A DNA stretch of 61,951 nt from an uncultured Rhodopila sp. (lineage in GTDB: Bacteria > Pseudomonadota > Alphaproteobacteria > Acetobacterales > Acetobacteraceae). This document shows, piece after piece, positions 8,984 to 15,993 of this stretch; position 1 is the first letter of the stretch; every line of letters begins with the position of its first letter. The DNA is taken from NCBI RefSeq assembly GCF_903915725.1, contig NZ_CAIWTY010000013.1, positions 1-61,951 on the forward strand, read 5' to 3'. A program made the position numbers and the translations under genes. The notes beneath the pieces were generated by a model, which ran no database searches, was not told the origin of the DNA, and saw only the letters and a list, made by a program, of their open reading frames with translations.

Positions 8984-9979
8984 CTAGTCCCGACCGGCGG
9001 CTTGCTCCAGCCCGTAAATTGCGGCGCCGAGCAGTGCGGCGTTCACCGTGACGACATGCACCGGCACCTTGGCCAGCAAATCGGCGAAACGCCCCTTGGC
9101 GGTGAAGGCGCGCATGAACGCGCCGTCCTGAAGCATCGGCAAAACCCGCGGCGGCATGCCCCCCGCGAGGTAGACCCCGCCGGTCGCCAGGACCTTCAAC
9201 GCGAGGTTGCCCGCCTCGGCCGCCCAGACGTCGATCACGATCCGCAGTGTCTCGGCGGACAGCGTGTTGTTCGCCGCGTCGTTCACAGCGGCATCAACGA
9301 TAAGCGGCGTGCGATCCGCCGTGGCCTTCAAGGCCGCCGCGAAGGCCGGGCTTTCCAGCGACGGATTGCGCGACCGCACGAAATCGTAGACGTTCGGCAG
9401 CCCGGAGCCGGCGCAGACGCGCTCGTACGCCACATGGTGGAACCGCTCCATCAGGAATGCCCACAGCGCCGCCTGGACCTGGTTTATCGGCGCGAAATCG
9501 GTATGGCCGCCCTCGGAGGCGCAGGCGATGTAGCCTTGACTGCCCTGAATCAGGAAGGCTTCCCCCAGCCCGGTGCCCGGTGCCAGCACGCCGATGGGCC
9601 CGTCCGGCACCGCGGTGCCGGCGTTGATCACGACGGTTTCGTCCGTCTTGAGGTGTGGCACCGCGTGGGCGACGGCGCGCAGGTCGTTCAGCAGGTTTAC
9701 GCGCTTCAGGTTCAGGCCGCCGGCCAATGCGGCTTCGTCGAGCTGCCACGGCAGGTTGGTCAAATGCGCGCGGCCGTCGAGCACCGGGCCGGCGACGTCG
9801 AAACAGGCGGCTGTCGCCTTGCCGCCCGTCTCAGCCTGGAACTTTTCAACGATCGGCTGCAGGCCGGGGAAATCAGCGCTGTGGTATTCCTGCTCGGCGA
9901 GGAAGGCGCGGGGGCCTTGCTGCGCCGACACAAGCGCGAGCCGGGTTTTCGTGCCGCCGATATCGCCGACGATCAGCAT
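8984..9979 (-). CDS. glk: glucokinase
   Basis: A 331-residue proteobacterial-type glucokinase, ATP-dependent phosphorylation of glucose. The phosphate-binding [12 protein letters not shown] is at residues 5-16, the [11 protein letters not shown] motif in the middle and a [11 protein letters not shown] segment near the end. The start is the ATG of MLIVGDIGG; the open frame extends upstream, but family members begin here. First gene of the glk-pgi pair. Confidence 0.95.
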   Translation of the reverse strand: MLIVGDIGGTKTRLALVSAQQGPRAFLAEQEYHSADFPGLQPIVEKFQAETGGKATAACFDVAGPVLDGRAHLTNLPWQLDEAALAGGLNLKRVNLLNDLRAVAHAVPHLKTDETVVINAGTAVPDGPIGVLAPGTGLGEAFLIQGSQGYIACASEGGHTDFAPINQVQAALWAFLMERFHHVAYERVCAGSGLPNVYDFVRSRNPSLESPAFAAALKATADRTPLIVDAAVNDAANNTLSAETLRIVIDVWAAEAGNLALKVLATGGVYLAGGMPPRVLPMLQDGAFMRAFTAKGRFADLLAKVPVHVVTVNAALLGAAIYGLEQAAGRD

Positions 9980-10124
9980 TTGGACTTTTCTCCCGATTGG
10001 CAATCGCTGGCAAAGGTTTTGCCGCCCGGACCACGGCGCCCGCAAACGCGTCCATGCCCGGCGACGGTTAAGGAACAACGCGACAGTCCGGTGGTCAAGG
10101 TAGCACCGCCGGTGGTTGATCCGG

Positions 10125-10319
10125 TCAGACCGAGACCGTAGCAAGCGCTTCCTTCAACCGGGGGGCGGCAAAGTCGAGAAACGCCCGCAGCTTCAGCGGC
10201 ACCAAGGATTGCCTGTTGTAAACCAGTTGAACCGGCAGCTTCTCCAGCTCGAACGGACGCAGAACAGGCCACAGCGCGCCGGCAGCGACCAACGTTGTCA
10301 TGGCGTCGAGACGGTCCAT
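10125..10319 (-). pseudogene. LysR-family regulator remnant with internal deletion
   Basis: The 64-codon frame starts MDRLDAMTTLVA, the usual N-terminus of a LysR regulator helix-turn-helix, and then passes directly into a typical LysR C-terminus (GALWPVLRPFE, VQLVYNRQS, KLRAFLDFAAPRL). About 230 residues, including nearly all of the DNA-binding and effector domains, are missing between, with the frame kept. It cannot be a working regulator. The upstream bases on this strand show no other LysR sequence, so the deletion lies inside the gene. Confidence 0.75.
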
Positions 10320-10439
10320 CCATGCTTCCGGAAAATGGAAGGAAGGTTCCCGAATGTATCGGATACTGCGTGGAAACGGAAGGACCTAGATCGCGGGACT
10401 GGATGCCGAGCCTGGCGTCCCGAGTCACGGGAGGTGGCA

Positions 10440-11069
10440 ATGGTTTATCCTTCAAGCGACATCGCATTCACCCCGGCGGTCAAGTCCATCCAAACGTGCC
10501 GCAGCTCGCGCGCAGCCTATGCCAGGATCGAGGCGCGCGGCGGGTTCCGGTCCGCGATCGATGAGGACCTGGGCAGCTTCCTCGCGGAGGTGGACACCGC
10601 CTATCTGGCCACGGCCAATGCCGGCGGACAGCCCTATGCTCAGCATCGCGGCGGCCCCAAGGGTTTTATCCGCGTGCTCGACGAGCATACCATCGGCTTC
10701 GCCGACTTCGCGGGCAACCGGCAATATATATCCATTGGCAACCTCGCGGAAAACGACAAGGCGTTTCTGTTTCTGATGGATTACGCCCACCGGCGCCGCA
10801 TCAAGCTGTGGGGCCGGGCCCGCGTTGTCGAGGGCGACGCAGACCTGATTGCCCGACTGATGCCAGACGGCTATCGCGCCAGACCCGAACAGGCGATTCT
10901 GTTTACAGTCGAGGCGTGGGACAGCAACTGCTCGCAACATATCCCGCAGAAGTTTGACGCCGCGGACGTCGGTGCCGCCATCGGCCGTCTCGAGGAGCGG
11001 ATCGCTGGGCTCGAAATCGAAAACCGCCGCCTCAAACAGGAGACCGAACGGCAAAGCGTTCCGGCCTGA
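10440..11069 (+). CDS. pyridoxamine 5'-phosphate oxidase-family flavoprotein
   Basis: A 209-residue protein beginning at ATG 10440 after GGGAGGTGG. Residues about 45-165 form a split-barrel FMN-binding domain (TAYLATANAGGQPYAQHRGG, then GFADFAGNRQY, NDKAFLFLMDY and IKLWGRARVVE), as in PNPOx-like proteins. The C-terminal 35 residues (IGRLEERIAGLEIENRRLKQE) form a coiled coil. The family includes flavin-dependent reductases and haem-degrading enzymes; the substrate is not evident. It stands alone upstream of nifV with no sign of sharing its promoter. Confidence 0.8.
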   Translation: MVYPSSDIAFTPAVKSIQTCRSSRAAYARIEARGGFRSAIDEDLGSFLAEVDTAYLATANAGGQPYAQHRGGPKGFIRVLDEHTIGFADFAGNRQYISIGNLAENDKAFLFLMDYAHRRRIKLWGRARVVEGDADLIARLMPDGYRARPEQAILFTVEAWDSNCSQHIPQKFDAADVGAAIGRLEERIAGLEIENRRLKQETERQSVPA

Positions 11070-11102
11070 GCGGCCGGGTCACGCAGACTCATCGGCGGGC
11101 TG

Positions 11103-11118
11103 TGTCGGGAAACCGACA
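11103..11118. promoter_or_regulatory. NifA upstream activator site for nifV
   Basis: TGTCGGGAAACCGACA fits TGT-N10-ACA and is a perfect 6-bp palindrome. It lies about 80 bases upstream of the start predicted from the -24/-12 promoter at 11162. Confidence 0.8.
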
Positions 11119-11161
11119 ACCTGTCTGATGGATAAACCATTGATTTGCATACCGTAGCACA

Positions 11162-11177
11162 TGGCATCCGTTTTGCA
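11162..11177 (+). promoter_or_regulatory. sigma54 promoter of nifV
   Basis: TGGCAT-CCGTT-TTGCA matches the -24/-12 consensus TGGCAC-N5-TTGCW with one change in the -24 box. It is 34 bases upstream of the nifV start codon and 44 bases downstream of a NifA site. Confidence 0.8.
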
Positions 11178-11210
11178 TCGTATCCGCTGTCAGCCACAGG
11201 AGTGCCGACG

Positions 11211-12335
11211 GTGCCACACCTTACGCCGCGTTTCTGTATGAACGACACGACGCTTCGCGACGGCGAGCAGACCCCCGGCGTGGCCTTCACCGCGTCCGAG
11301 AAAGCCTCGATTGCCGCCGCCCTGCAAGCTGCGGGCGTCGATGAGATCGAGGCCGGCACGCCGGCGATGGGCGAGCAGGAAGTCGCCGCCATCGAAGCCG
11401 CCGTCCATGCTGCGCCGCGCAGCCGGGTCGCTGCGTGGTGCCGCATGACCGAGGCCGATGTCGCCGCCGCCCTGCGCGCCGGCGTGCGCTATGCCAACCT
11501 TTCAGTCTCCGTCTCCGACCGCCAGATCGCCGCGAAATACCCCGGCGGCCGGCAGGAGGTGCTGGACCGCATCGCCCGGGTCGTGCCGCTGGCGCTCGAC
11601 AAGGGTCTGACGGTTTCCGTCGGCGGCGAGGATTCCAGCCGCGCGGATGAGGATTTCCTGCAGACGGTGCTCGACGCCATCGCCGCCGCGGGCGCGTACC
11701 GCTTCCGGTTTGCCGATACGCTGGGCGTGCTCGATCCCTTCACCACCGACGCGACCTTCCGCCGGCTGCGCGCCCGCACCGATCTGGACCTGGAATTCCA
11801 CGGCCATGACGATCTGGGCCTGGCAACCGCCAATACCCTGGCTGCGCTACGCGGCGGGGCATCGCACGCCAGCGTCTGCGTGCTCGGCCTGGGCGAGCGT
11901 GCCGGCAACGCCGCGCTGGAACAGGTCGCCGCGGCGATCCCGCGCGTGGGACTTGGTTCCGTCCGCACGGTGATGGCGGAGCTGCCGAACCTGGCGGAGG
12001 TGGTCGCCGCGGCGGCCAACCGCACGATCCCGCACGGCCAGCCGATTGTCGGCGAAACCGCGTTCACGCATGAGTCCGGCATCCATGTCAGCGGCCTGCT
12101 GCGCGATCCCGGCACGTATGAGGCGCTGGACCCGGCCATGTTCGGCCGCGAGCGAAAGATCCTGCTGGGCAAGCATTCCGGCTCCGCGTCGTTGCGCGAC
12201 GCGCTGCGCGGCATGGACATTCCGCAGTCGGTGCTGCCCCAACTGCTGACGCGGCTGCGGGCGCATGCGGAACGCGTGAAGCGGTCGGTCACCCGCGACG
12301 AAGTCATGTCGCTGCTGGCCGTGGCGGCGGAGTAA
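11211..12335 (+). CDS. nifV: homocitrate synthase
   Basis: A 374-residue HMGL-type synthase that condenses acetyl-CoA with 2-oxoglutarate to homocitrate, the organic ligand of FeMo-cofactor. The DRE-TIM barrel signature NDTTLRDGEQTPG is at residues 11-23, the second signature with EFHGHDDLGLATAN at about 195-210, and HESGIHVSGLL follows. I chose GTG at 11211 because GGAG lies 8 bases upstream and the protein then begins just before the conserved barrel. It has its own NifA site and sigma54 promoter and is placed away from nifUS, unlike the common nifUSV order. The next gene starts 6 bases after it. Confidence 0.95.
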   Translation: MPHLTPRFCMNDTTLRDGEQTPGVAFTASEKASIAAALQAAGVDEIEAGTPAMGEQEVAAIEAAVHAAPRSRVAAWCRMTEADVAAALRAGVRYANLSVSVSDRQIAAKYPGGRQEVLDRIARVVPLALDKGLTVSVGGEDSSRADEDFLQTVLDAIAAAGAYRFRFADTLGVLDPFTTDATFRRLRARTDLDLEFHGHDDLGLATANTLAALRGGASHASVCVLGLGERAGNAALEQVAAAIPRVGLGSVRTVMAELPNLAEVVAAAANRTIPHGQPIVGETAFTHESGIHVSGLLRDPGTYEALDPAMFGRERKILLGKHSGSASLRDALRGMDIPQSVLPQLLTRLRAHAERVKRSVTRDEVMSLLAVAAE

Positions 12336-12341
12336 GGGCCG

Positions 12342-12896
12342 ATGGGCGCACATTTCCGCACTGCCGCTGTTGTCTATGGCCCTGGCGACGACATAGATGG
12401 CGCTCTGTCCACCGCCGTGGCGGAGCTGATCCGCGGCGGCCGCATTGTCGGCGGCCTGCTGCAGCGGTTCGGTGCTCAGGTGGCCCCGGGCAAGCGGGAG
12501 ATGCTGCTGGACGTGCTGCCGGATGGCGCGACGATCCGGTTGGACGATCCGCGCGGTCCCGGCGTGCAGGGCTGCATCCTGGACAGCGACGCGCTGGCGC
12601 GGGCCGCGATGGCGTTCCGCGACGCGGTCACGAGCCATCCGGACCTGCTGTTGGCCAGCCGTTTCGGCAAAGAGGAGGTAGCCGGCCACGGCATGCGCGC
12701 GGAACTCGCCGAGGCGATGCTGGCGGGGATTCCGCTCCTGGTGCCGGTGCGGGCGATCCAGTTGCCGGATTGGATTGCGTTCCTGGGTGCACCGGGCGAA
12801 GTGCTGGCACCGACGGCGGAGGCGATCCTGGCCTGGGCGGCATCGCAGCGCGCCAGCCGGCCGGTGTTTGTTCCGCTGTCCGTGCGGGGCGCGTAG
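12342..12896 (+). CDS. DUF2478 family protein, probable nucleotide-binding Mo-related protein
   Basis: A 184-residue protein with the DUF2478 pattern: AAVVYGPGDDID at the N-terminus, IVGGLLQRFG, then LLLASRFGKEEVAGHGMRAE and IPLLVPV. Family members usually lie in molybdate transport or nif gene sets and resemble small nucleoside-triphosphatases; the biochemical role is not established. Here it follows nifV by 6 bases, so it is expected to be under the nifV sigma54 promoter and to serve FeMo-cofactor or Mo supply (inference). Confidence 0.78.
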   Translation: MGAHFRTAAVVYGPGDDIDGALSTAVAELIRGGRIVGGLLQRFGAQVAPGKREMLLDVLPDGATIRLDDPRGPGVQGCILDSDALARAAMAFRDAVTSHPDLLLASRFGKEEVAGHGMRAELAEAMLAGIPLLVPVRAIQLPDWIAFLGAPGEVLAPTAEAILAWAASQRASRPVFVPLSVRGA

Positions 12897-12975
12897 CGGA
12901 CAGCCTCAGGTCCTGCCCTCGACCGCGTCACAGACCTCTCGTATCAGGTCGCTGATCGGATTGGAGGGGATAGAG

Positions 12976-13428
12976 TTGACACAGGACCTCGACGGTGTGG
13001 CTGTCCAGGAGCGCATCCAGACAAGCTTCGCAAAGCAAGGGCTGATGGCCACTTTGGGGGCGTCACTGGTCAACGTCGCCCCGGGCTTTGTCGAGATCGC
13101 ACTCCGCCCCGGGCCGGCTATTTCCCAGCAGCACGGGTTCGTTCATGCCGGCGCGGTCAGCGCGATCGCCGACACGGCAGCGGGGTACGCCGCTCTGACG
13201 CTGATGCCACCCGATACAGGTGTGCTCACGACTGAGTTCAAGATCAACCTCGTTGCACCCGCTGCCGGCGAGCTTATTCTGGCTCGTGGCAAGGTCGTGA
13301 AAGCGGGCCGGACCCTTACGCTGTCTCAGGCCGAGGTGTTCGCCGTCAATGCCGGACGCGAAAAGCTGATTGCGCTGCTGACCGCGACCCTGATGGCAAT
13401 CGAAGGCCGGGAAGACGTTACTGACTGA
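12976..13428 (+). CDS. PaaI-family hotdog thioesterase
   Basis: A 150-residue single hotdog domain, most likely an acyl-CoA thioesterase. The pattern QQHGFVHAGAVSAIADTAAG is the catalytic helix region of PaaI-type enzymes, followed by LTTEFKINLVAPA. The start is TTG at 12976 with GGAGGGG 7 bases upstream; no ATG fits before the conserved region. It is the third gene in line with nifV, 79 bases after the DUF2478 gene. A link with nitrogen fixation is not evident; it could trim acyl-CoA around homocitrate synthesis or simply be a read-through neighbour. Confidence 0.82.
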   Translation: MTQDLDGVAVQERIQTSFAKQGLMATLGASLVNVAPGFVEIALRPGPAISQQHGFVHAGAVSAIADTAAGYAALTLMPPDTGVLTTEFKINLVAPAAGELILARGKVVKAGRTLTLSQAEVFAVNAGREKLIALLTATLMAIEGREDVTD

Positions 13429-13460
13429 ACACATGGCGCCGGGTTTTGACGCGGCGGAAA

Positions 13461-13484
13461 ACGGGCCGCCTTGCAGCGGCCCGT
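13461..13484. terminator. convergent terminator
   Basis: ACGGGCCGC and GCGGCCCGT form a perfect 9-bp stem with a 6-base loop. On the minus strand it is followed by TTTT, so it should end the ferredoxin-ferritin operon, and it also stands after the thioesterase gene. Confidence 0.75.
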
Positions 13485-13490
13485 GTACAA

Positions 13491-14387
13491 TCAAGCCGCC
13501 TGGTGCTTCGAATCCCACTCTTCCCGGGTGATCCAGGCTTCCAGCACCTTCACGTGCTCGGCTTCCTCGTGCACGAATTCCTTCGCCGACGCGATGATAT
13601 CCGGATCGGTTGCAGTCCCGGCCACGGCGTAATAGAACTCGAAGCCCTTCTTTTCGCCCTGCAGCGCCGCACGCAGCGCGTCCAGCCGCGACAGCGCGGG
13701 ATCGCCGGCCCACAACGAAGTCCGCTCCGGCGTCACATGATCCGGCCACACATAGTCGGGCGGAATTTCCAGATGCGCATCGACTTTCCCGGCGCGCTTC
13801 TGCGCTTCCGCCAGATGCAGCCGCGAGAACGCCGCCAGCTGGGCGAACAGCTTCGCCACGGCGGTGTTGCCGACGAGCTCCATCGCAGTGGACAACTCGT
13901 CGAAATGAATTGCCGCGTCCTGCTCGACCTTGACCGCGTAGCTCAGGAATTCCTGCACCGTCGCGGGCTTGATGCCACCCTTGTAGATCTTCGCCGCCTT
14001 GGAGAATCCCGGCGGCTGCGCCGGTATCGTTTCGTCGCCCACGAACGACACAAGAATGTCTTCGTTGCGCACGAAACACTGGCAGGCCAGCCGGTAGCGC
14101 GGCGGCACGTCGTTGACCTCGGCGTCGTGGATTTCCTCCTTGGTGATCTTGCCAAGGGTGCGCAGGCCTTCCTTTTCCTTTTCCGTCAGCGCGATGGCGT
14201 ATTTCTTGGTCGGATCGAGATGCGTCACCTCGACCAGGCACGACCCGCACTCGCCGTCCTGGCAATCGAACGGGATGGGAATCTTATGCGCCTTGGCGAC
14301 GCTCAGGATCGTTCCCCGGTCTCCCGCAACGGCGTAGACGGTTACGTCCCGCGCCATCGACGGCGAGGAAAAAGTCACGTTACTCAC
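13491..14387 (-). CDS. [2Fe-2S] ferredoxin-ferritin-like fusion protein
   Basis: A 298-residue two-domain protein. Residues 10-115 are a plant-type [2Fe-2S] domain with C42-X4-C47-X2-C50 and a distant C102/C104; the gap before the last cysteine is longer than in ordinary ferredoxins. Residues about 135-290 form a four-helix ferritin or rubrerythrin-like bundle with Glu and His ligands in each helix, including EEAEHVKVL in the last. Such fusions accompany nif genes in several alphaproteobacteria; a role in oxygen or peroxide protection or in iron or electron supply is inferred. It overlaps the end of the NifO-like gene by 8 bases and is the last gene of a minus-strand trio. Confidence 0.82.
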   Translation of the reverse strand: MSNVTFSSPSMARDVTVYAVAGDRGTILSVAKAHKIPIPFDCQDGECGSCLVEVTHLDPTKKYAIALTEKEKEGLRTLGKITKEEIHDAEVNDVPPRYRLACQCFVRNEDILVSFVGDETIPAQPPGFSKAAKIYKGGIKPATVQEFLSYAVKVEQDAAIHFDELSTAMELVGNTAVAKLFAQLAAFSRLHLAEAQKRAGKVDAHLEIPPDYVWPDHVTPERTSLWAGDPALSRLDALRAALQGEKKGFEFYYAVAGTATDPDIIASAKEFVHEEAEHVKVLEAWITREEWDSKHQAA

Positions 14388-14826
14388 TGATATGCTCCTG
14401 TTTCGCTTCTAATGGTGGTTGGCATGAAGGCATATCGGGGCGAGGACATGCCTCGCCGACCGATGGTTGGCCGCTGGCCAGGCCAATCCAGGCGGCAATT
14501 CGGTCGGGTTCGAAACCGGCGACAGTCGTTTCGCCGCATTGCAGCAGCGGACGCCGGATCAGCAGCGGCTCCGCCAGCAGCAATTGCATCGCATCCGCTT
14601 CGGACAGCGTCTCCGGCCGCAATTCCCCGCGCTTCATCTTGGGGGCGGAGGTGTTGAACCACAGCTTGACCGGCGTATCGCCGAAGAAAGGACGCAACCG
14701 CTGAGCGGTCCACGCTTCGGCGCCGAGGTCGCGGACATCGAGCTGGTGGCCGGAGGCGCGCAGCAGCGCCATCTGCTTCGCGTTGCCGGCGCAGCCGGGC
14801 TTGCCCCAGAATGTTACGTGAGCCAT
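14380..14826 (-). CDS. nitrogenase-associated ArsC-family protein (NifO-like)
   Basis: A 148-residue thioredoxin-fold protein of the ArsC/Spx type: VTFWGKPGCAGNAKQ at the N-terminus has a single cysteine where ArsC has its active site, followed by DVRDLGAEAWTAQRLRPFFG and LLIRRPLLQCG. This is the nitrogenase-associated subgroup that includes Azotobacter NifO. NifO affects molybdenum partition between FeMo-cofactor and nitrate reductase in that organism (established knowledge for the family, not shown here). Start overlaps the upstream YqeB-like gene by 13 bases, so translation is probably coupled. Confidence 0.85.
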   Translation of the reverse strand: MAHVTFWGKPGCAGNAKQMALLRASGHQLDVRDLGAEAWTAQRLRPFFGDTPVKLWFNTSAPKMKRGELRPETLSEADAMQLLLAEPLLIRRPLLQCGETTVAGFEPDRIAAWIGLASGQPSVGEACPRPDMPSCQPPLEAKQEHISE

Positions 14827-15671
14827 TTCAGCACCTCATGCCGCGCGCTTTGCCGCGGCGATTGCCAGCGTTCGTGCACCACCCCGACGGTCGCGGCCGC
14901 GATCGTGGCCGCCAGCGGGGAAATCCCCTCGAAGCGTTCGCCGTCAGGGCGCGGATCGACCTCCAGCAACCGCATGCCGGCGCGCATCTGGGTGCCCCGG
15001 CGCACCAGGCCGGACAGACGGCCTGCTATCGGCGCCGGCACCTGTCTGCCGGCACACAGTCCCACCACGGCGCCCGCTTCCAGCGTCTCGCCGATGTCCC
15101 GGAAGGTCCACCACAGGCCGGAGCGCGGGGCGCGCACCAGGCACTGTCCCTCGTCGCCGACGAGCAGGCTCGATTCAGCCGGCGGCGGCAGCGTCGTGCC
15201 GCCGCGGACGATCAGCCCGGCGGATTCGGGCGCCGTCTCTACAGCGATATCGACATTTGCGCCCACGGTGAAGCCGGCCCCCAGGCCGATGGCAAAGCCG
15301 AGGTCCCCCCGCAGGTCCGGCCTTCGCTGACCGCGCCGCATCCGGGCATCGATCACGCCCGCGATCAGCGCCGGATCCAACAGCGTGTCCGCCGGCAGGT
15401 CGGTAACCGCCAGCAGGGCACCGGTTCGATCGCCGGACAGCGGGTTCGTGACATACGCGGTGATCCCATCGAGGCGAAACGATCCCAGCTCCAGCGCATC
15501 ATCGAACGACGCAGTGCGGCGCAGCACCGGCGCCTCGGGATCGCGCACCAGCAGCACCTGAACCCCGGCACTGGCCAGCGCATGCCCGACGGCGGACGCG
15601 ATGTCGTCCGTGCCGAGCACAAGGACCGGCTTCGGCGCGAGGCCGGGCGACGTTTGCCCTCGGTCGTGCAT
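14814..15671 (-). CDS. YqeB/XdhC-like protein (EF2563 family)
   Basis: A 285-residue protein resembling the EF2563/YqeB family that accompanies selenium-dependent molybdenum hydroxylases: a Rossmann-like opening (VLVLGTDDIASAVGHALASAG), then RRTASFDDALELG, VIDARMRRG and GLGAGFTVGANVDIAVET. The C-terminal part is a biotinyl/lipoyl-like barrel (FRDIGETLEAGAVVG, PAPIAGRLSGLVRRGTQM). Family function is thought to involve Mo cofactor or metal handling but is unproven. First gene of the trio with the NifO-like and ferredoxin-ferritin genes, divergent from nifA. Confidence 0.75.
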   Translation of the reverse strand: MHDRGQTSPGLAPKPVLVLGTDDIASAVGHALASAGVQVLLVRDPEAPVLRRTASFDDALELGSFRLDGITAYVTNPLSGDRTGALLAVTDLPADTLLDPALIAGVIDARMRRGQRRPDLRGDLGFAIGLGAGFTVGANVDIAVETAPESAGLIVRGGTTLPPPAESSLLVGDEGQCLVRAPRSGLWWTFRDIGETLEAGAVVGLCAGRQVPAPIAGRLSGLVRRGTQMRAGMRLLEVDPRPDGERFEGISPLAATIAAATVGVVHERWQSPRQSARHEVLKWLT

Positions 15672-15894
15672 GTCTGCGCTCCGTGTCGTGACGCCTTGTC
15701 ATGCCAACTGTCGTTCCCGGGCAAACTGCCATTCGCGGAAACAACGGCCGGCGTGTAACTGGCCTTATAGGACTGGTCTTATCGGACGGGCCTTGTGCAT
15801 CCCGTTTCTCCGTTGCAAGGCCCGGGCCATCGCACGATTCGGCCGGAAACCGGCCTTTTTGGGCCATCGGCCGCCCCCAAACCCACCCTGTCAT

Positions 15895-15910
15895 TGTTAT
15901 GAATCAAACA
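15895..15910. promoter_or_regulatory. candidate NifA site upstream of nifA
   Basis: TGTTATGAATCAAACA fits TGT-N10-ACA. It sits in the spacer between the divergent YqeB-like and nifA genes, 84 bases before the nifA start. I found no good -24/-12 box between it and nifA nor toward the minus-strand trio, so autoregulation is only suggested. Confidence 0.45.
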
Positions 15911-15993
15911 AATAGCTTTTTTGCGGTGATTTTTGTCATGCTGCACTGCGATTTCGCATTGCCATCCGGCCCCGCCTGTCGATAACCTGACAT

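Noticed and set aside
12775..12975. Longer N-terminus for the thioesterase gene
   Set aside because: The added 67 residues overlap the DUF2478 gene in another frame and lack hotdog similarity, while TTG at 12976 has a good ribosome site.
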